This document shows positions 33,790 through 44,064 of a stretch of DNA of 64,000 bases, in pieces. Position numbers and translations under genes: made by a program. The number at the start of each line of letters is the position of its first letter. The first letter of the stretch is position 1. The notes beneath the pieces were generated by a model. That model was not told the origin of the DNA and ran no database searches. It worked only from the letters and a program-made list of their open reading frames with translations. Source of the stretch: Phylloscopus collybita (taxonomy: Eukaryota; Chordata; Aves; Passeriformes; Phylloscopidae); contig JAJNNQ010000010.1 of assembly GCA_027886175.1 (NCBI GenBank), positions 3,511,001-3,575,000 on the forward strand, written 5' to 3'.

Positions 33790-34925
33790 AATGATCTCAC
33801 TCTGTTTTGCAGATTCCCAAGCTCCCTGCTTCAATAACCATTATGAGGTTTTTTCTTTACCCAACAATGAAAATTAGAAATTTTGGAATCCTCTGCTGAT
33901 TTAGCTGCAGTAGTTTACTGTCCATCAATACCTCTGTTGAGGCTGCACTTTTTATACCACAGGTGAATGGGCAGCAGTAATTCTGGATTACAGAAAGATG
34001 CTGAACATCCAAGCTCTGATGACCAAGAGCTCTGATTCACAACCATATTGGATTAATCGTGGGGCTGCAGAAGGTTACTGCCCCAGCTCTCTGCCCCCCC
34101 TTATCTCCAAGGTTACTCTGTTGGAAGTTATCTCTTCAGTCACTGCAGATAAACGCGGCAAGGAATGGGAATTAAACACATCTGGTTGATCCTAAGGATG
34201 GGAAAGTGTAAACATGATGGATCCCTCTCAAGCCCTGGAAAAAAACTGTATTTCCAAAACCTGTAGCCGACTGCCCAGTTTCAAAGGGAAATAGAAAATC
34301 ATGGAAGAGCAGGAAAAACAACTCCTACAGCTTAGAACCTTGTGATTTTCAGATCATTTTCTTAAGTTTTAACACAACATTAATATTCTATTTTCTTATG
34401 TTTCACTCTTACTTTCAGAATCAAAAAATCTTAGCAAGTTGCAGATATTTATATTATAGAATTCTGTATTGAGAAAGATATATAGAATATCTATTTCATT
34501 GCTCAAACAATTCAGCCAGCCAGAAAAGACTGCAAATAAATCCTGCCACCAGATTCCTGCACAAATTTGTTAGTCAGTGCCACTACCACATATTTCTGTT
34601 CCTGCTCTTTGAGGTGTGCACCCTTTGTACTTTGAGAATAACATTTCTGCTGTGGCTCCAGAGCTTTATCCTCTGCACAGCTATTCCCAGCACCTTACAG
34701 CTAACTGTGCATCCCCCTGCTCTGCTCCTGCCTGGAAACATCAGGTGACCTCCCTCCAAGCTTCCCCAGTGGTGTGAGAAACAACTGCTCAGTGGCAAAG
34801 CATCACAGGCTGTGCTGTCTCTGGCTCTGGGGTGACCACAGCCACGGTGAGCATGCTTTGCTGCCTTGGCCACAGAATCACACAGAGATCTGTTTTCCTC
34901 CCTTAAATGACTGAAAATCAGCAAT
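33790..34925. other. Non-coding stretch without recognisable genes
   Basis: AT-rich. Small CpG-bearing words occur near 34150 (AAACGCGGCAAGG). The 181-codon minus-strand frame at 34583-35128 begins in this area; its translation has no domain I recognise, and it crosses an ancient-repeat relic. Confidence 0.5.
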
Positions 34926-34929
34926 AACC

Positions 34930-35005
34930 AGGCTGAAATCAATGGAGCTTTACTGCTGTAGGCTGTGTTAACACGAGGTGTGAATCTGCCTTTGGATCCG
35001 GATCC
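34930..35005. repeat. Probable ancient amniote repeat relic
   Basis: GGCTGAAATCAATGGAGCTT, TACTGCTGTAGGCTGTG and TTAACACGAGGTGTGAATCTG resemble 'attgaagtcaatggagctatgctggtttacaccagctgaggatctgg'. It ends in GGATCCGGATCC, a tandem BamHI-type palindrome (34994-35005). Confidence 0.4.
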
Positions 35006-35159
35006 TGCAGCAGGGAATGGTGAGCAGGAACTCTCCAATTGCTCTGACTTCACTCGCCAGTTGCTGATATTAACTCTATATATTTTAAGCAGACACTTGC
35101 AGTTTCTCAGATGTCTTCTCTTTCTCATTTATTAGTTGGGTTATATTTTAAGGGTGCTG

Positions 35160-35720
35160 AGAGATTTACTGTCAATGTATAAGATGTATTCATTTCGGTT
35201 AAGGCAAAATCCTCGCGCTAGGATCCAAATGTTGGACACATCTGTTAGCAGGCTAAGGAATGACCCTGTGTTATTATTATTTTTTAAACCTGACAGCTCA
35301 CACATTTGAAAATTGCATAAAAATATGTAGCTTAGCAGCTCTGCCTTCTCTTTGTACTATTTGCTCACATCCGGATCCATTTTTTTCCCTCGCCTGAAGC
35401 GGGGGAAGGACAACCCCATATCAATGGCTCCCTCTGCCAGATCACATTAGGGAAACCCCCAGCTTTTCATTTCAAATCAGCAGCATCTTTCCTTTGATCC
35501 AGAAGACCACAGCTGGGAAGCTGACAGGACTCTGCCTCGTGCTTCCCCTGCTCCGAGCCCCTCTAACGAATTCTAGCGGAGTCACCTCTGCTCGGGTTGA
35601 GCAGAACCTTTTCCTCCTGTCACTGACAGAGCAGCAGAATTAATCACACTCAGCCCAACTAACGTTAACAATCTGTCAAAGTGGCCAACGAAATGCTTCA
35701 TCTACTGTAACTAGAAAATT
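35160..35720. promoter_or_regulatory. Long candidate conserved regulatory block
   Basis: About 560 bases of non-repetitive sequence with CpGs that should have decayed: TTTCGGTTAAGG, ATCCTCGCGCTAGGATCC, ACATCCGGATCC, CCCTCGCCTGAAGCGGGGG, TGCCTCGTGC, CTCCGAGCCCC, TAACGAATTCTAGCGG, GCTCGGGTTGAG, CTAACGTTAACAATC and GCCAACGAAATGC. Homeodomain-type TTAAT and GTTAAC (HNF1-like half) words are present. This is the longest such block in the window and a strong enhancer candidate, but no alignment backs it yet. Confidence 0.45.
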
Positions 35721-35784
35721 CACCTGAAGACCTGCTGATTTGTCCTGGCACTTCTGCCTGTAGGACAAAACAGACAGAAACCAC

Positions 35785-35812
35785 CTTTTTTCCCCCTGTT
35801 CTCTTTTCAGTT
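35785..35812 (+). other. 3' splice-site look-alike
   Basis: CCTTTTTTCCCCCTGTTCTC then TTTTCAG, with AG at 35809-35810, fits an acceptor. The following frame is open for about 35 codons but is very AT-rich. No matching donor or homology is known; it may be chance. Confidence 0.15.
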
Positions 35813-35814
35813 AT

Positions 35815-37385
35815 TTGCCACCTCCTCTTCTTTTGCTATTTTTGAAATTAATATTATTTTATCTTGCTTGTCTTGGTTTTGTTTTATTCCCTTACAGTTG
35901 TTCAGAATTCGCTGAGCGTTAAAAAGATTTCTGGTTAAAGAAATGCTCATGCAGTGTTGTCTCAGATGGCACGTGGGCCTTTCCTGTTGACACCAAGCCA
36001 GGGGTTGTTGGAAGTTTTTGCAATAATGTGAACAACTCAATACAGTGACTTTGTGATGCTTGTGCCCTGCTGGATTTTGACAGACTTTTGACTCCCAGCT
36101 ATTTACCTATCAAAGAAGTAGCTGATGCTGTGGGTAAACTCTCCCTCATAAGTGGATCTGCCCTACACAAGCAACTGGAAGGGAAGTCCCTGTTCCCTGT
36201 CTAGGACAATGCTGTAAATCATGGACTTCACCTTGTAAGAGTGACTCTTGCAGCAAAACATCTGGGTTGCTCCAGAAAGTGATTTTTAATCTTGTCTCTC
36301 TAAAATGGTTTTAGTAAGGCATTTTTTATGTATCACGCAAATGGAGTCTAATGACCCTTGCAATGAACATTTTGTCATCTACTCCTGAGTAAATTGGGGC
36401 AAAACCCAGTAAAAATCAGAAGGGCAGATTTTCCAACCTTTTTTTTTTTTTTTTACAAAGACATAAATAGCAATTAAAATACGATTAATTATACCAATGC
36501 TCAAACATATTTTGTCAGGTTTTCTGCTTTGAAACTGATGAGAGATGGAATTTGCTCGAACAATCCACATGTCCCCAGTCACTCACCAAGGCTGATGGAA
36601 CTTCCAGGGCAGCTCAATGAATCCCAGTGCTTGCTTTCAGTCCCTGCAGTGGATTTCCCAGCACTATTCTGTTTTAGTGGGAAAGGCCAATCTACATTAG
36701 GACATAAACATAATCCAGAAGACCAGAATATGTAAGAAACTACTAAATTCACTAGTCACTGAATTTTAATTTTTGTTCTCTTTGGCTTACTTTGTTTTTA
36801 CTCACACTTTTTTTTTTTTTTTTTTTCTTGCAGCAATAGATCCATGAAATAGATCTCCAGATGCCAAGTTGGTTTCTAGGGTCCTCGTGCAAGACCACTG
36901 GACTTGCAGGAAATGGGAAGCCTGAAACCCATCCCTGAACCAGCAGCTTCATAACCCAGATCAGTTCCATGATTTTAAAGGTGCTCTAGCTCTTTCAGAA
37001 CATTAGCCAGGATTTACCTTCCCATGGACAATCTCTAGAAAATGACAGGGGCTTTCTTGGTCTGGTTGTAGCTCCCAAAAGATTAACTTTTTAAAAAAAT
37101 ATCCCATCTCTGAATGCTTTTAGACCCAATGATTTAAGGAAACCAGGGGGAAACTTCCAAGATGTATGTGGTGCTACCTGGCTCACAAAGTTGGGCAGAA
37201 TCACAACACAGAATCATTCAATTATGGCAGGAAAATTACAGAACAACTGTTTTATTGTTATTTTTAGCAGAGCCAAAGTGCAACATATTATTGGCTAGCA
37301 ACATCAAGTGGCAAACTGCTAATGCATTTAAGGCCCTTGTTCAACAACACCCATAAACATATTTCCCACATCTGTATCTAAATAT
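35815..37385. other. Non-coding stretch; T tracts at 36440 and 36808
   Basis: No gene is recognised. The T tract at 36808-36826 is followed by CTTGCAG (AG at 36832-36833), which also resembles a splice acceptor, but all frames after it close quickly or lack likeness to proteins. Confidence 0.55.
36808..36826. repeat. Poly(T), 19 T
   Basis: Uninterrupted run followed by CTTGCAG. Confidence 0.95.
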
Positions 37386-37389
37386 CTGT

Positions 37390-37455
37390 TTGACTTCAAT
37401 AGGTTTTAAGCATGTGCTGAGAATTAACCTCTGTGCTTTTCCTGTTGTGGGGCTC
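37390..37455. repeat. Half copy of the ancient inverted-repeat element
   Basis: TTGACTTCAATAGGTTTTAA, GCATGTGCTGAGAATTAACC, TCTGTGCTTTTCCTG and TTGTGGGGCTC follow the order 'tgacttcaatgggacttaagcatgtgcttaaagttaagc...gtgctttcctgaatcggggcc'. The left arm is missing or unrecognisable. Confidence 0.55.
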
Positions 37456-38528
37456 CGTGTAGGTAAAATATCTATTGTAACATCACTGTCAGGTTCAAAC
37501 TCCAGGTCTTTCCAAACTCCAGGTACTATTCAGTACATAAGACTAGAGGTAAGGAGGTAGATATGCATTGGCAGAACCAAGATTTTGAGGTTGTTTTGGG
37601 GCTGGGAGTTTTCTTGTGTTTTACAGATTCCCAGATGTTTAGAACGAAAAGCCCTTGTGCAATTTTTGAACATCTCAGGTAATTCACCCTAAATAAAGTA
37701 CTCGTGCCCTGTGGCACCTCTCAAGCAGCAGTGTTTGAACTGCTGGTGTTCATCCAAATGAAATGATTCTGAGTGTGTGACTTCCCTGGAAGTCCAAGGT
37801 GTGACAGTGGGGAACAGAGGGACTGGGACACCCAGAGGGAGAGCACTTCTGAGGAAGACCTTGGGTCTGTAGAGACACAAAGGACTGTTCTGTTACATCA
37901 CAGAGAGCTTCAAGATTCACTTTTATCTAAGCTTTGTCTTCAGAGGTCCATCCCATTAGAAGAAAAAATTAAACTTTAGCTGGCACTGATAGGTCTACTC
38001 ATTTATCAGAGGAAAACAAATAATCTGTGCTGCAAAAAACCACATTAAGTCTTTGCCTACTCCCAGAAAAAGGATGTGCAGTTTGAACCATGGGAAACTA
38101 GTCCCTCTCATTTGTGTGGTTTTTCTTTCTGCTATGCTCTTAAAAGTAAGCAACTCATTACTACAACACACACAAAAAAAAGCATATTAAAATATCCATT
38201 TCCTATTGGAAATTGTCCACCTTAAAATGAAAACCAAACCGTGCCTTTCTTCCCCAATAAAATACTACACCATTGCAACTGGAACTAATTTGGTGGCAGC
38301 CTCAGGAACGAAGCAAAAGGTTCAGCTGCAAGGAGGGAAGAGTGTCCACGGCCAGGTCAAAGCTGTGGTAACACTGCAGGGCAATCCAGGAGGGGCTTGC
38401 ACAGCTCTGGCTGCACATGGTGGGTAACACTGGCCCTTCAGCTCTCCAGGCTGTCAGTCTGCCACTGCTCACACACACTAAATCCACTCTGGTATTTAGA
38501 GAAGTGGCATTATTGATCCTTTTTGCTA

Positions 38529-38622
38529 TTCCCCCACCCCATCCCCATCCCCACCCCCTTCCAGGGCCACTACAGGCCACTGAAAAAGAAAAAGAGACAC
38601 ACACACATACGCAGACAGACAG
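38529..38622. repeat. Simple-sequence cluster (C-rich, then AC/AGAC)
   Basis: CCCCCACCCCATCCCCATCC then CCACCCCC; 30 bases later AAAAAGAAAAAGAGACACAC then ACACATACGCAGACAGACAG. Low-complexity microsatellite material. Confidence 0.75.
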
Positions 38623-39048
38623 CAAAACTCAGGCAGCACTTTAGCTGTGAGTAACAAGCACCAAAACCGCTGACCTTGCTGCAGTTTTTTAAATCAGGGA
38701 TAGTAATATACAGCCCAGATAACACTATATTTTCTTTATTACCCTGAACTGTACTTAATTGATATAACTCCGTGGGAGGATTAGCTTTTATACAAATACC
38801 CGTGCTCTGTTGTATGGCCATTCCCTAGGGAAAGCACTGCTCATATATTTCTCTTAATGTGGCTTTGCAAATTGGTCATTGCACAGTCATATGCTCAGCA
38901 ACACTACTTAGATGTTTAGCATTCATTGATTATTTTTTAAAATGCTGAAATCATTGGAGTGACTGATGGTTGCTTAGATATAAAATTCTTAACCACCAAG
39001 TACTAACAACTTTGACTCAAATATAATGATCAGACAAATTCTGTTACT

Positions 39049-39072
39049 ATATATATACACACACACATATAT
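39049..39072. repeat. TA/CA compound microsatellite
   Basis: CTATATATATACACACACAC followed by ATATATC. Short and possibly polymorphic. Confidence 0.8.
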
Positions 39073-39804
39073 CTTCAGTTGTGATGTGTAGATGGAAAAA
39101 CACATATGATGAATTAAGACAGAATAACCTGACCCTTAATTCAGCTGCTTTCTGGGGTGAGTGGAGGAAGAACTTAATGGAAACTCCAAGGCCTTTTGTT
39201 TCCTTTGGGTGAGGGGATTTACACACTACCTAAGTGTTAGCACATTTAGCAGCTTCAAGGCCAATTTCATCCTGAAAGGAAAGCCAGAGACATATCTGCT
39301 CTGCTGCATGAATTTGCACCCAGATTTCAAATAATGTGAAGAGGATATTAAGGAATATGCTGTGAACACAAATTCTGCAAGAAGGTAGAAAACACAACAG
39401 ATTTGAAAAGTACCGTAGTCTTTTCATGCTTTGGTATGTCAGAAGGGAAAAGGAGACTGCATAGGCCAGTTTGTAAATCTGTGGAGTGACCAGTATCCTG
39501 CTCTGCCTCCTAAACCTAAGGATGAAATTATTTCTATGTAAGGGGAAGAAACAGTGCTGCTCAACAGCATCCAACTAATCTGCAGTGGTCTGCATATTGA
39601 GAGAGAGATTACTCACCTGGAAATTGGGCCTGTCTCCTGACAACAAAACACCCTTGATTTAAGTGGAAGTACCAGGGAATCACATCGATTTTGGATGGTG
39701 AATCATATGCCTACACGGAGCTCAGAATTGCAGGCTTACAAATGTTATCACTCTGTTAGTGATTTTCTTGGAAGCACTGAAGTCTCCCTCACATCCCCAA
39801 GGCA

Positions 39805-39850
39805 GAGAATCATAGGATTTTCAGGTTGATTTTGAAAGACCAAAACATCC
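39805..39850 (-). mobile_element. Possible short CR1 tail relic, minus strand
   Basis: AGAATCATAGGATTTTCAGG followed by TTGATTTTGAAAGACC resembles the reverse-complement CR1 end 'agaatcatagaat...aggttggaaaagacc'. Only about 45 bases are recognisable. Confidence 0.35.
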
Positions 39851-39854
39851 TTCC

Positions 39855-41140
39855 CTAGTTCTCACAGCTACAGGGGTAACTGCAAATATCAGATCTGAAA
39901 ACATCAATCGAGTTTAAATGCAAGACTCAGAGTCCACAGGGCAAAAACCCCCATGACTATGACATCTGTTAATTTTTATAGCCTGCCTTCTGAGGAGAAA
40001 ATGTATATGATCAGAAGGTGTTTTTTCTGGGGAGAGGGAAGGACACACTCAACAAAAATACTAATGCTCTAGCAAGCTTTGTGAAAACAGGTGGCTGTGT
40101 AGAAGTGACTGTGGCTGTTCCATCAGTGGCCACAGGGAAAAGCACAAGCATGGTGACACAGGATTAGGCACAGGAGCATCCACCAAAGAAACTGCAGCTA
40201 CAGGAAAATCTGTTGAAACTGGCAGTAAATTATGAAAACAAAAAAAAAAAAAACCCAAATAATGAAGAAACTGTTTCTTTTGTGCCAGAACTTACAAAAC
40301 TAATTGCTTGAAAAAAAAGGACTCATGATTTCAAAGCCAATCTCATATTTTCTGAAAGTTTACAATTGGCAATGAGACCTAAAGCAATTTGCAAATATCA
40401 GGCTGAGCAGCACTGCTCTAATGCAAGAAAAAGTTGCAGAATCAGAGCAATAAACCTTTAGACGACACTGAAAAATTCCTCCATATGAAGTGTAACCTAC
40501 AGCATCTCTGTGCATGGAAGTACAACAGGCCAGGGTGAGGAACGAAACAACAGGGGAATCAAAGCAGCAAGAGAAGCCTAGGAAAACACTACTGTGTGTA
40601 ATCAGAAAGATTGTGCTGCTAGAGAGACTTCAACACATCTAACTGATACTGAATCCATGAGGTTTAAATACAGTGTATGCAAATTAAGACATCTATATCC
40701 CATCAAACTCATCCAGAAGAATTCACTCATACCAGAGCCTCATTTGTCCACAAGGAATGTGCAGACATGAAATCTGGCCTGTCTGCAGATTACATTCTCA
40801 GACACATGGTCAGGAACTCATTTCTGGTTTTCATAATCCCGTGTGTGCATATTTATTTATCTGTCTCTGGACATATCACAGATTGGATCCTTTCCTTTGC
40901 TCTAGAAGCTACACATGGATCTGCTGCTGAGAGGCTGCCTCACATGTAGTTCAGCTGCCTCACGGAGGTCTCTCTGAGGCTGAGGAACCACCAGGTGCTG
41001 CTGGGGACATCTGAATGTCTCCTTGAGTTCTTAGAACCCAGTTGAGAACAGCCACAGGTAACCTCCAGCATGCTCTGCCTGCCATAAGCTGCAGGCAGCT
41101 CAAACACATCAGGAAAGATTGAAGATTCCTCTAACACATA
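39855..41140. other. Non-coding stretch without recognisable features
   Basis: AT-leaning, with an A-run/CCC tract at 40238-40256. Chance frames only. Confidence 0.6.
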
Positions 41141-41144
41141 CCTG

Positions 41145-41296
41145 TGCTCCCCATCCCTGGAAGAGTTCCAGGCCAGGCTGGATGGGGCATGGGACAGCCT
41201 GGTCTAGTGGAAGGTGCTCATGACAGGTGGGTTTTGGAACTGGATGGTCTTTAAGGTCCCTTCCAACCCAAACCAGTCTATGATTCTATTATTCTG
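41145..41296 (+). mobile_element. CR1 LINE fragment, 3' terminus, plus strand
   Basis: TGCTCCCCATCCCTGGAAGA, GTTCCAGGCCAGGCTGGATG, GGACAGCCTGGTCTAGTGG, AACTGGATGGTCTTTAAGGT, CCCTTCCAACCCAAACCAG and TCTATGATTCTATTATTCTG give the CR1 3' untranslated region in order, ending with the diagnostic octamer repeats. It is 5'-truncated to about 150 bases with no ORF2 remnant. It is the best preserved transposon in the window and the main evidence for a bird (or other reptile) genome. Clear target-site duplications were not found. Confidence 0.93.
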
Positions 41297-41299
41297 CAC

Positions 41300-42575
41300 T
41301 TTAGGGTTGTCTTAAAGCCTGGCACATGAACCTGCACAGTTTCCATGGAACAAACCTGTTTTGTTAACAGAAATCTCTTAATCACAGGAGTCACAAGCCA
41401 TTTTACACCACCTGCAGAACCAGTCTGAAGCCAGGCTGGTTGACCCCCAGACATGCTAAGAACATGACTGAATACATCATGTTCCTCAATTTTAAATGGT
41501 TTTCCTATCACAAAATATTTGCAGCAGAGAATGAGGACGGAGCTCAATCCTCAACCGACTTCTCTTACCAAAAAATATCAGTAACAGTGCCAAATGCAGC
41601 AAAGAAAAAAAAGAAAACCAACCAAAAACACAAACCTAAACCTCCAATTAAATTAAGACAATACCAAGCATCTGTGTGGTTTTCTTGTCTCACTTCAGAG
41701 AATCTGAAGAAGAGTCATTGCCTGCGAGATACACCAGAAGTCTTTTGTTGATATCATAGTGCTGACAAGTGTAATAGTGACAGCAACATCATGTGAAATT
41801 ATAACAGGAATCTTCCTTTCAGCAGTAGGTCTTGATAAATTGGACATACTGATTCCTGCTATTTGTTGCAAGGTAGTGTGGCATCTCTCCTTTTTTCCTT
41901 AACAGGCGCTAATTATTGAGCATCAAATAGCGTAAAATATAACAGCTGTGCATACTGTCAGTGCTATATGGGCTGCTGGAGGTGTCTGTGTGTGCATATG
42001 CCAATGTGTGAGCAACTGACAGTGGGTGGTTTTGCTGTTTGCTTTATAAATGCATCTGAATAAACTGGATTATTTTTCAGGGCAGTGGAAATTCAACTGG
42101 TTTACAGCTGAGTTAACAAGGAGAAGCCAGTGTCTGAAATGCTTGTGATGACTTTGCTGCAGTGCTGGAGGAGCAAGAGTGTTTCAGACTGCTGGGCATG
42201 GCTGGGGAAGCAGCTGAGGAACATGGAAGTTCTTGAAGAATAATAACATTTTGTCCTACCCTGAATGCCCATCTCAGAAATCCCAACTAAATTATTAACA
42301 TGTTTTCAGGAATAGCAAATAGGAAGTTCCAGCATTTGAAAAACAGGAGAAGAAAAGAAGACAGGGTATAAAAAAATGAAGAGAAACCAAAATCTTGATG
42401 TACTATTTTAAGCTTTTATAGGCAAGTGTGCCAAATAGTGGGAACAGTTCAAATAGCAGGTGAAAGTTTGCTGCCAAAAGCTTTCAGTCCAAAGAAACTT
42501 TTTCCTTTGTGAGATGATTTAAACCGTAAACCATAAATACCCTGGTACCTCCCTGACCAAGATAACAACCTCAGG
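41300..42575. other. Non-coding stretch with an A/C-rich tract
   Basis: Includes AAAGAAAAAAAAGAAAACCA followed by ACCAAAAACACAAACCTAAA (about 41600-41643). A 103-codon plus-strand frame runs through this tract and is low-complexity there. No gene is recognised. Confidence 0.6.
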
Positions 42576-42578
42576 AGG

Positions 42579-42615
42579 AAAAAAAAAAAAAAAAAAAAAA
42601 AAGGAAAAAAAAAAA
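42579..42615. repeat. Poly(A), 24 A + GG + 11 A
   Basis: The longest A tract of the window apart from 10505-10528, followed by GAAACCCCT. Simple repeat. Confidence 0.95.
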
Positions 42616-42619
42616 GAAA

Positions 42620-43585
42620 CCCCTAAAAATATTACTGTGACCTGTTTTATGGTAAGGTCAGGCTCTTAATCAGTTTCGGGGTATAGCTCTTGAAACGAGA
42701 ATGAAAGACTTTCTCCCTGAATAGTTTGCTCTCCTCAGGTTATAGTGAAACAAAATATGTAAAGTTTTTTGCTTCTGAGTGTTAGAGCTGCTCTTTTAAC
42801 TTTCCTTTTAAGTTGGAAAAATGCAGTGAATAGAATCATTCTTTTCAACTCAAAACTTCTTCATGAAGGGTTGAGTCTTTTTTTTTGTGGTTGCACTGGT
42901 ACTAACACACCAGCTTCAGATGACCTTTACAAGTATCACATGGAGGCTTTATCCTGATTAAAATGGTTTTCTACACAGAAGGGGAAGGCCTGTGACACCA
43001 CTCCGAACAAAACCTCTGCAGGACAAGGTGTAAAAGGATAAAATACATTGCTTCCTCTAAGAGGAATGGAAAAAAGGACTGAGAGATTCTGAATAAGAGA
43101 GAGACATGAAAACCTGTGTTTCATTTTGATTAATTCTGCACAGTTCTTCTTTAAGCAAATGACTAATGTGGCCTCTGACCCAAAAGGAGAATTCTTTTAG
43201 CTTCATCCTTCAGGAAACCCAAAGAAACAGTGCTAGGGTTACACCTAATGCTGACCTACCTCATCCATCTGCTTTCAGTGAGCAAATGTCAAGTTCATAT
43301 TCTTCTCCCATCGATGAAGGGGTGGGGAAGGGAAGAGAGAGAGGATAAAATTGCGGTAACTTAATACTGGCATCAAGATTTATTTGCTGTTGACCACAGC
43401 TGGTGGACTTTTTGTATCCTGCATATGTGTGAGGCTGCCTGGGTCAAGGTGCATGTGCCAACGAGAGAAAAAAACAGGGATAAAGTGCAGGAGGGAGGAA
43501 GGCCCGAGGATGGAGTGAACCAACAAGGAATGAGAGGCTCCAGAGTAAATTTATAGTTATGTGATCTGAGCCCAGAGGGAAGCCT
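42620..43585. other. Non-coding stretch without recognisable features
   Basis: AT-leaning; short chance frames. Confidence 0.6.
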
Positions 43586-43589
43586 GGGC

Positions 43590-43767
43590 AGCAATGCTCC
43601 CTGACCGTAAAAACGCGCCGGCTGCTGATGGGTGTTAATGGTAAAGGGGGGTTATGGAGTCAGGCACTGGGGGGTGGAAGTGCTGGGGGGGAGTGGACAT
43701 TTGGGAAGTGAGATGTTCGAGGGGTAAATGAATCAAAAGAATGGAGGTGGTGATGTTGTGCTCACAG

Positions 43768-43798
<31 letters not shown>

Positions 43799-44060
43799 CT
43801 TGCCCCGCTTCCGCCACCGCCTTCCGACACGCACGGGTAAAAAAAAAAAAAATTAAGGGAAGGCAAAACCAAAAAAAATCACAGAAGAAAGGAAAAGAAG
43901 GATTCAGGAAGAATGATGAAGAGCCCAACTGGCATTTTGTGCTGCTAACGTGCATGACATTTCAAGAACTGTACTTTGCATTTCCCTTTTAATTGTTGTG
44001 CCCTTTTGCTCCCCGTGCGCGGTGCGTGCCACGGCGCTCTGCCTCTCCGAGGGCAGCTGG
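43590..44060. promoter_or_regulatory. GC-richer patch around a microsatellite, weak regulatory candidate
   Basis: CpGs cluster in three places: AAAAACGCGCCGGCTGC near 43612, CCGCTTCCGCCACCGCC plus TTCCGACACGCACGGG near 43805-43836, and CCCCGTGCGCGGTGCGTGCC plus ACGGCGCTC near 44012-44040. This is more CpG than the surroundings. A G-rich stretch with GGGGGGTGG and GGGGGGGAG runs lies at 43665-43690. No transcription start motif or exon is identified. Confidence 0.3.
43771..43798. repeat. (TG)14 microsatellite
   Basis: 14 uninterrupted TG units. Overlapping valine/cysteine-repeat frames on the two strands are artefacts of this array. Confidence 0.98.
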
Positions 44061-44064
44061 GAGA

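Larger units (their letters stand above)
37460..39800. other. Non-coding stretch with small microsatellites
   Basis: Contains a C-rich CCCCACCCCATCCCC-type patch (38529-38562), a short (AC)n/(AGAC)n patch (38596-38622) and a TATATATACACACACACA patch (39049-39072). No gene is recognised. Overlapping frames of 60-114 codons occur on both strands. Confidence 0.6.

Noticed and set aside
34583..35128. 181-codon minus-strand frame
   Set aside because: Crosses an apparent ancient-repeat relic and shows no recognised motif.
43741..43992. Valine/cysteine repeat frame
   Set aside because: Direct translation of the (TG)14 microsatellite.
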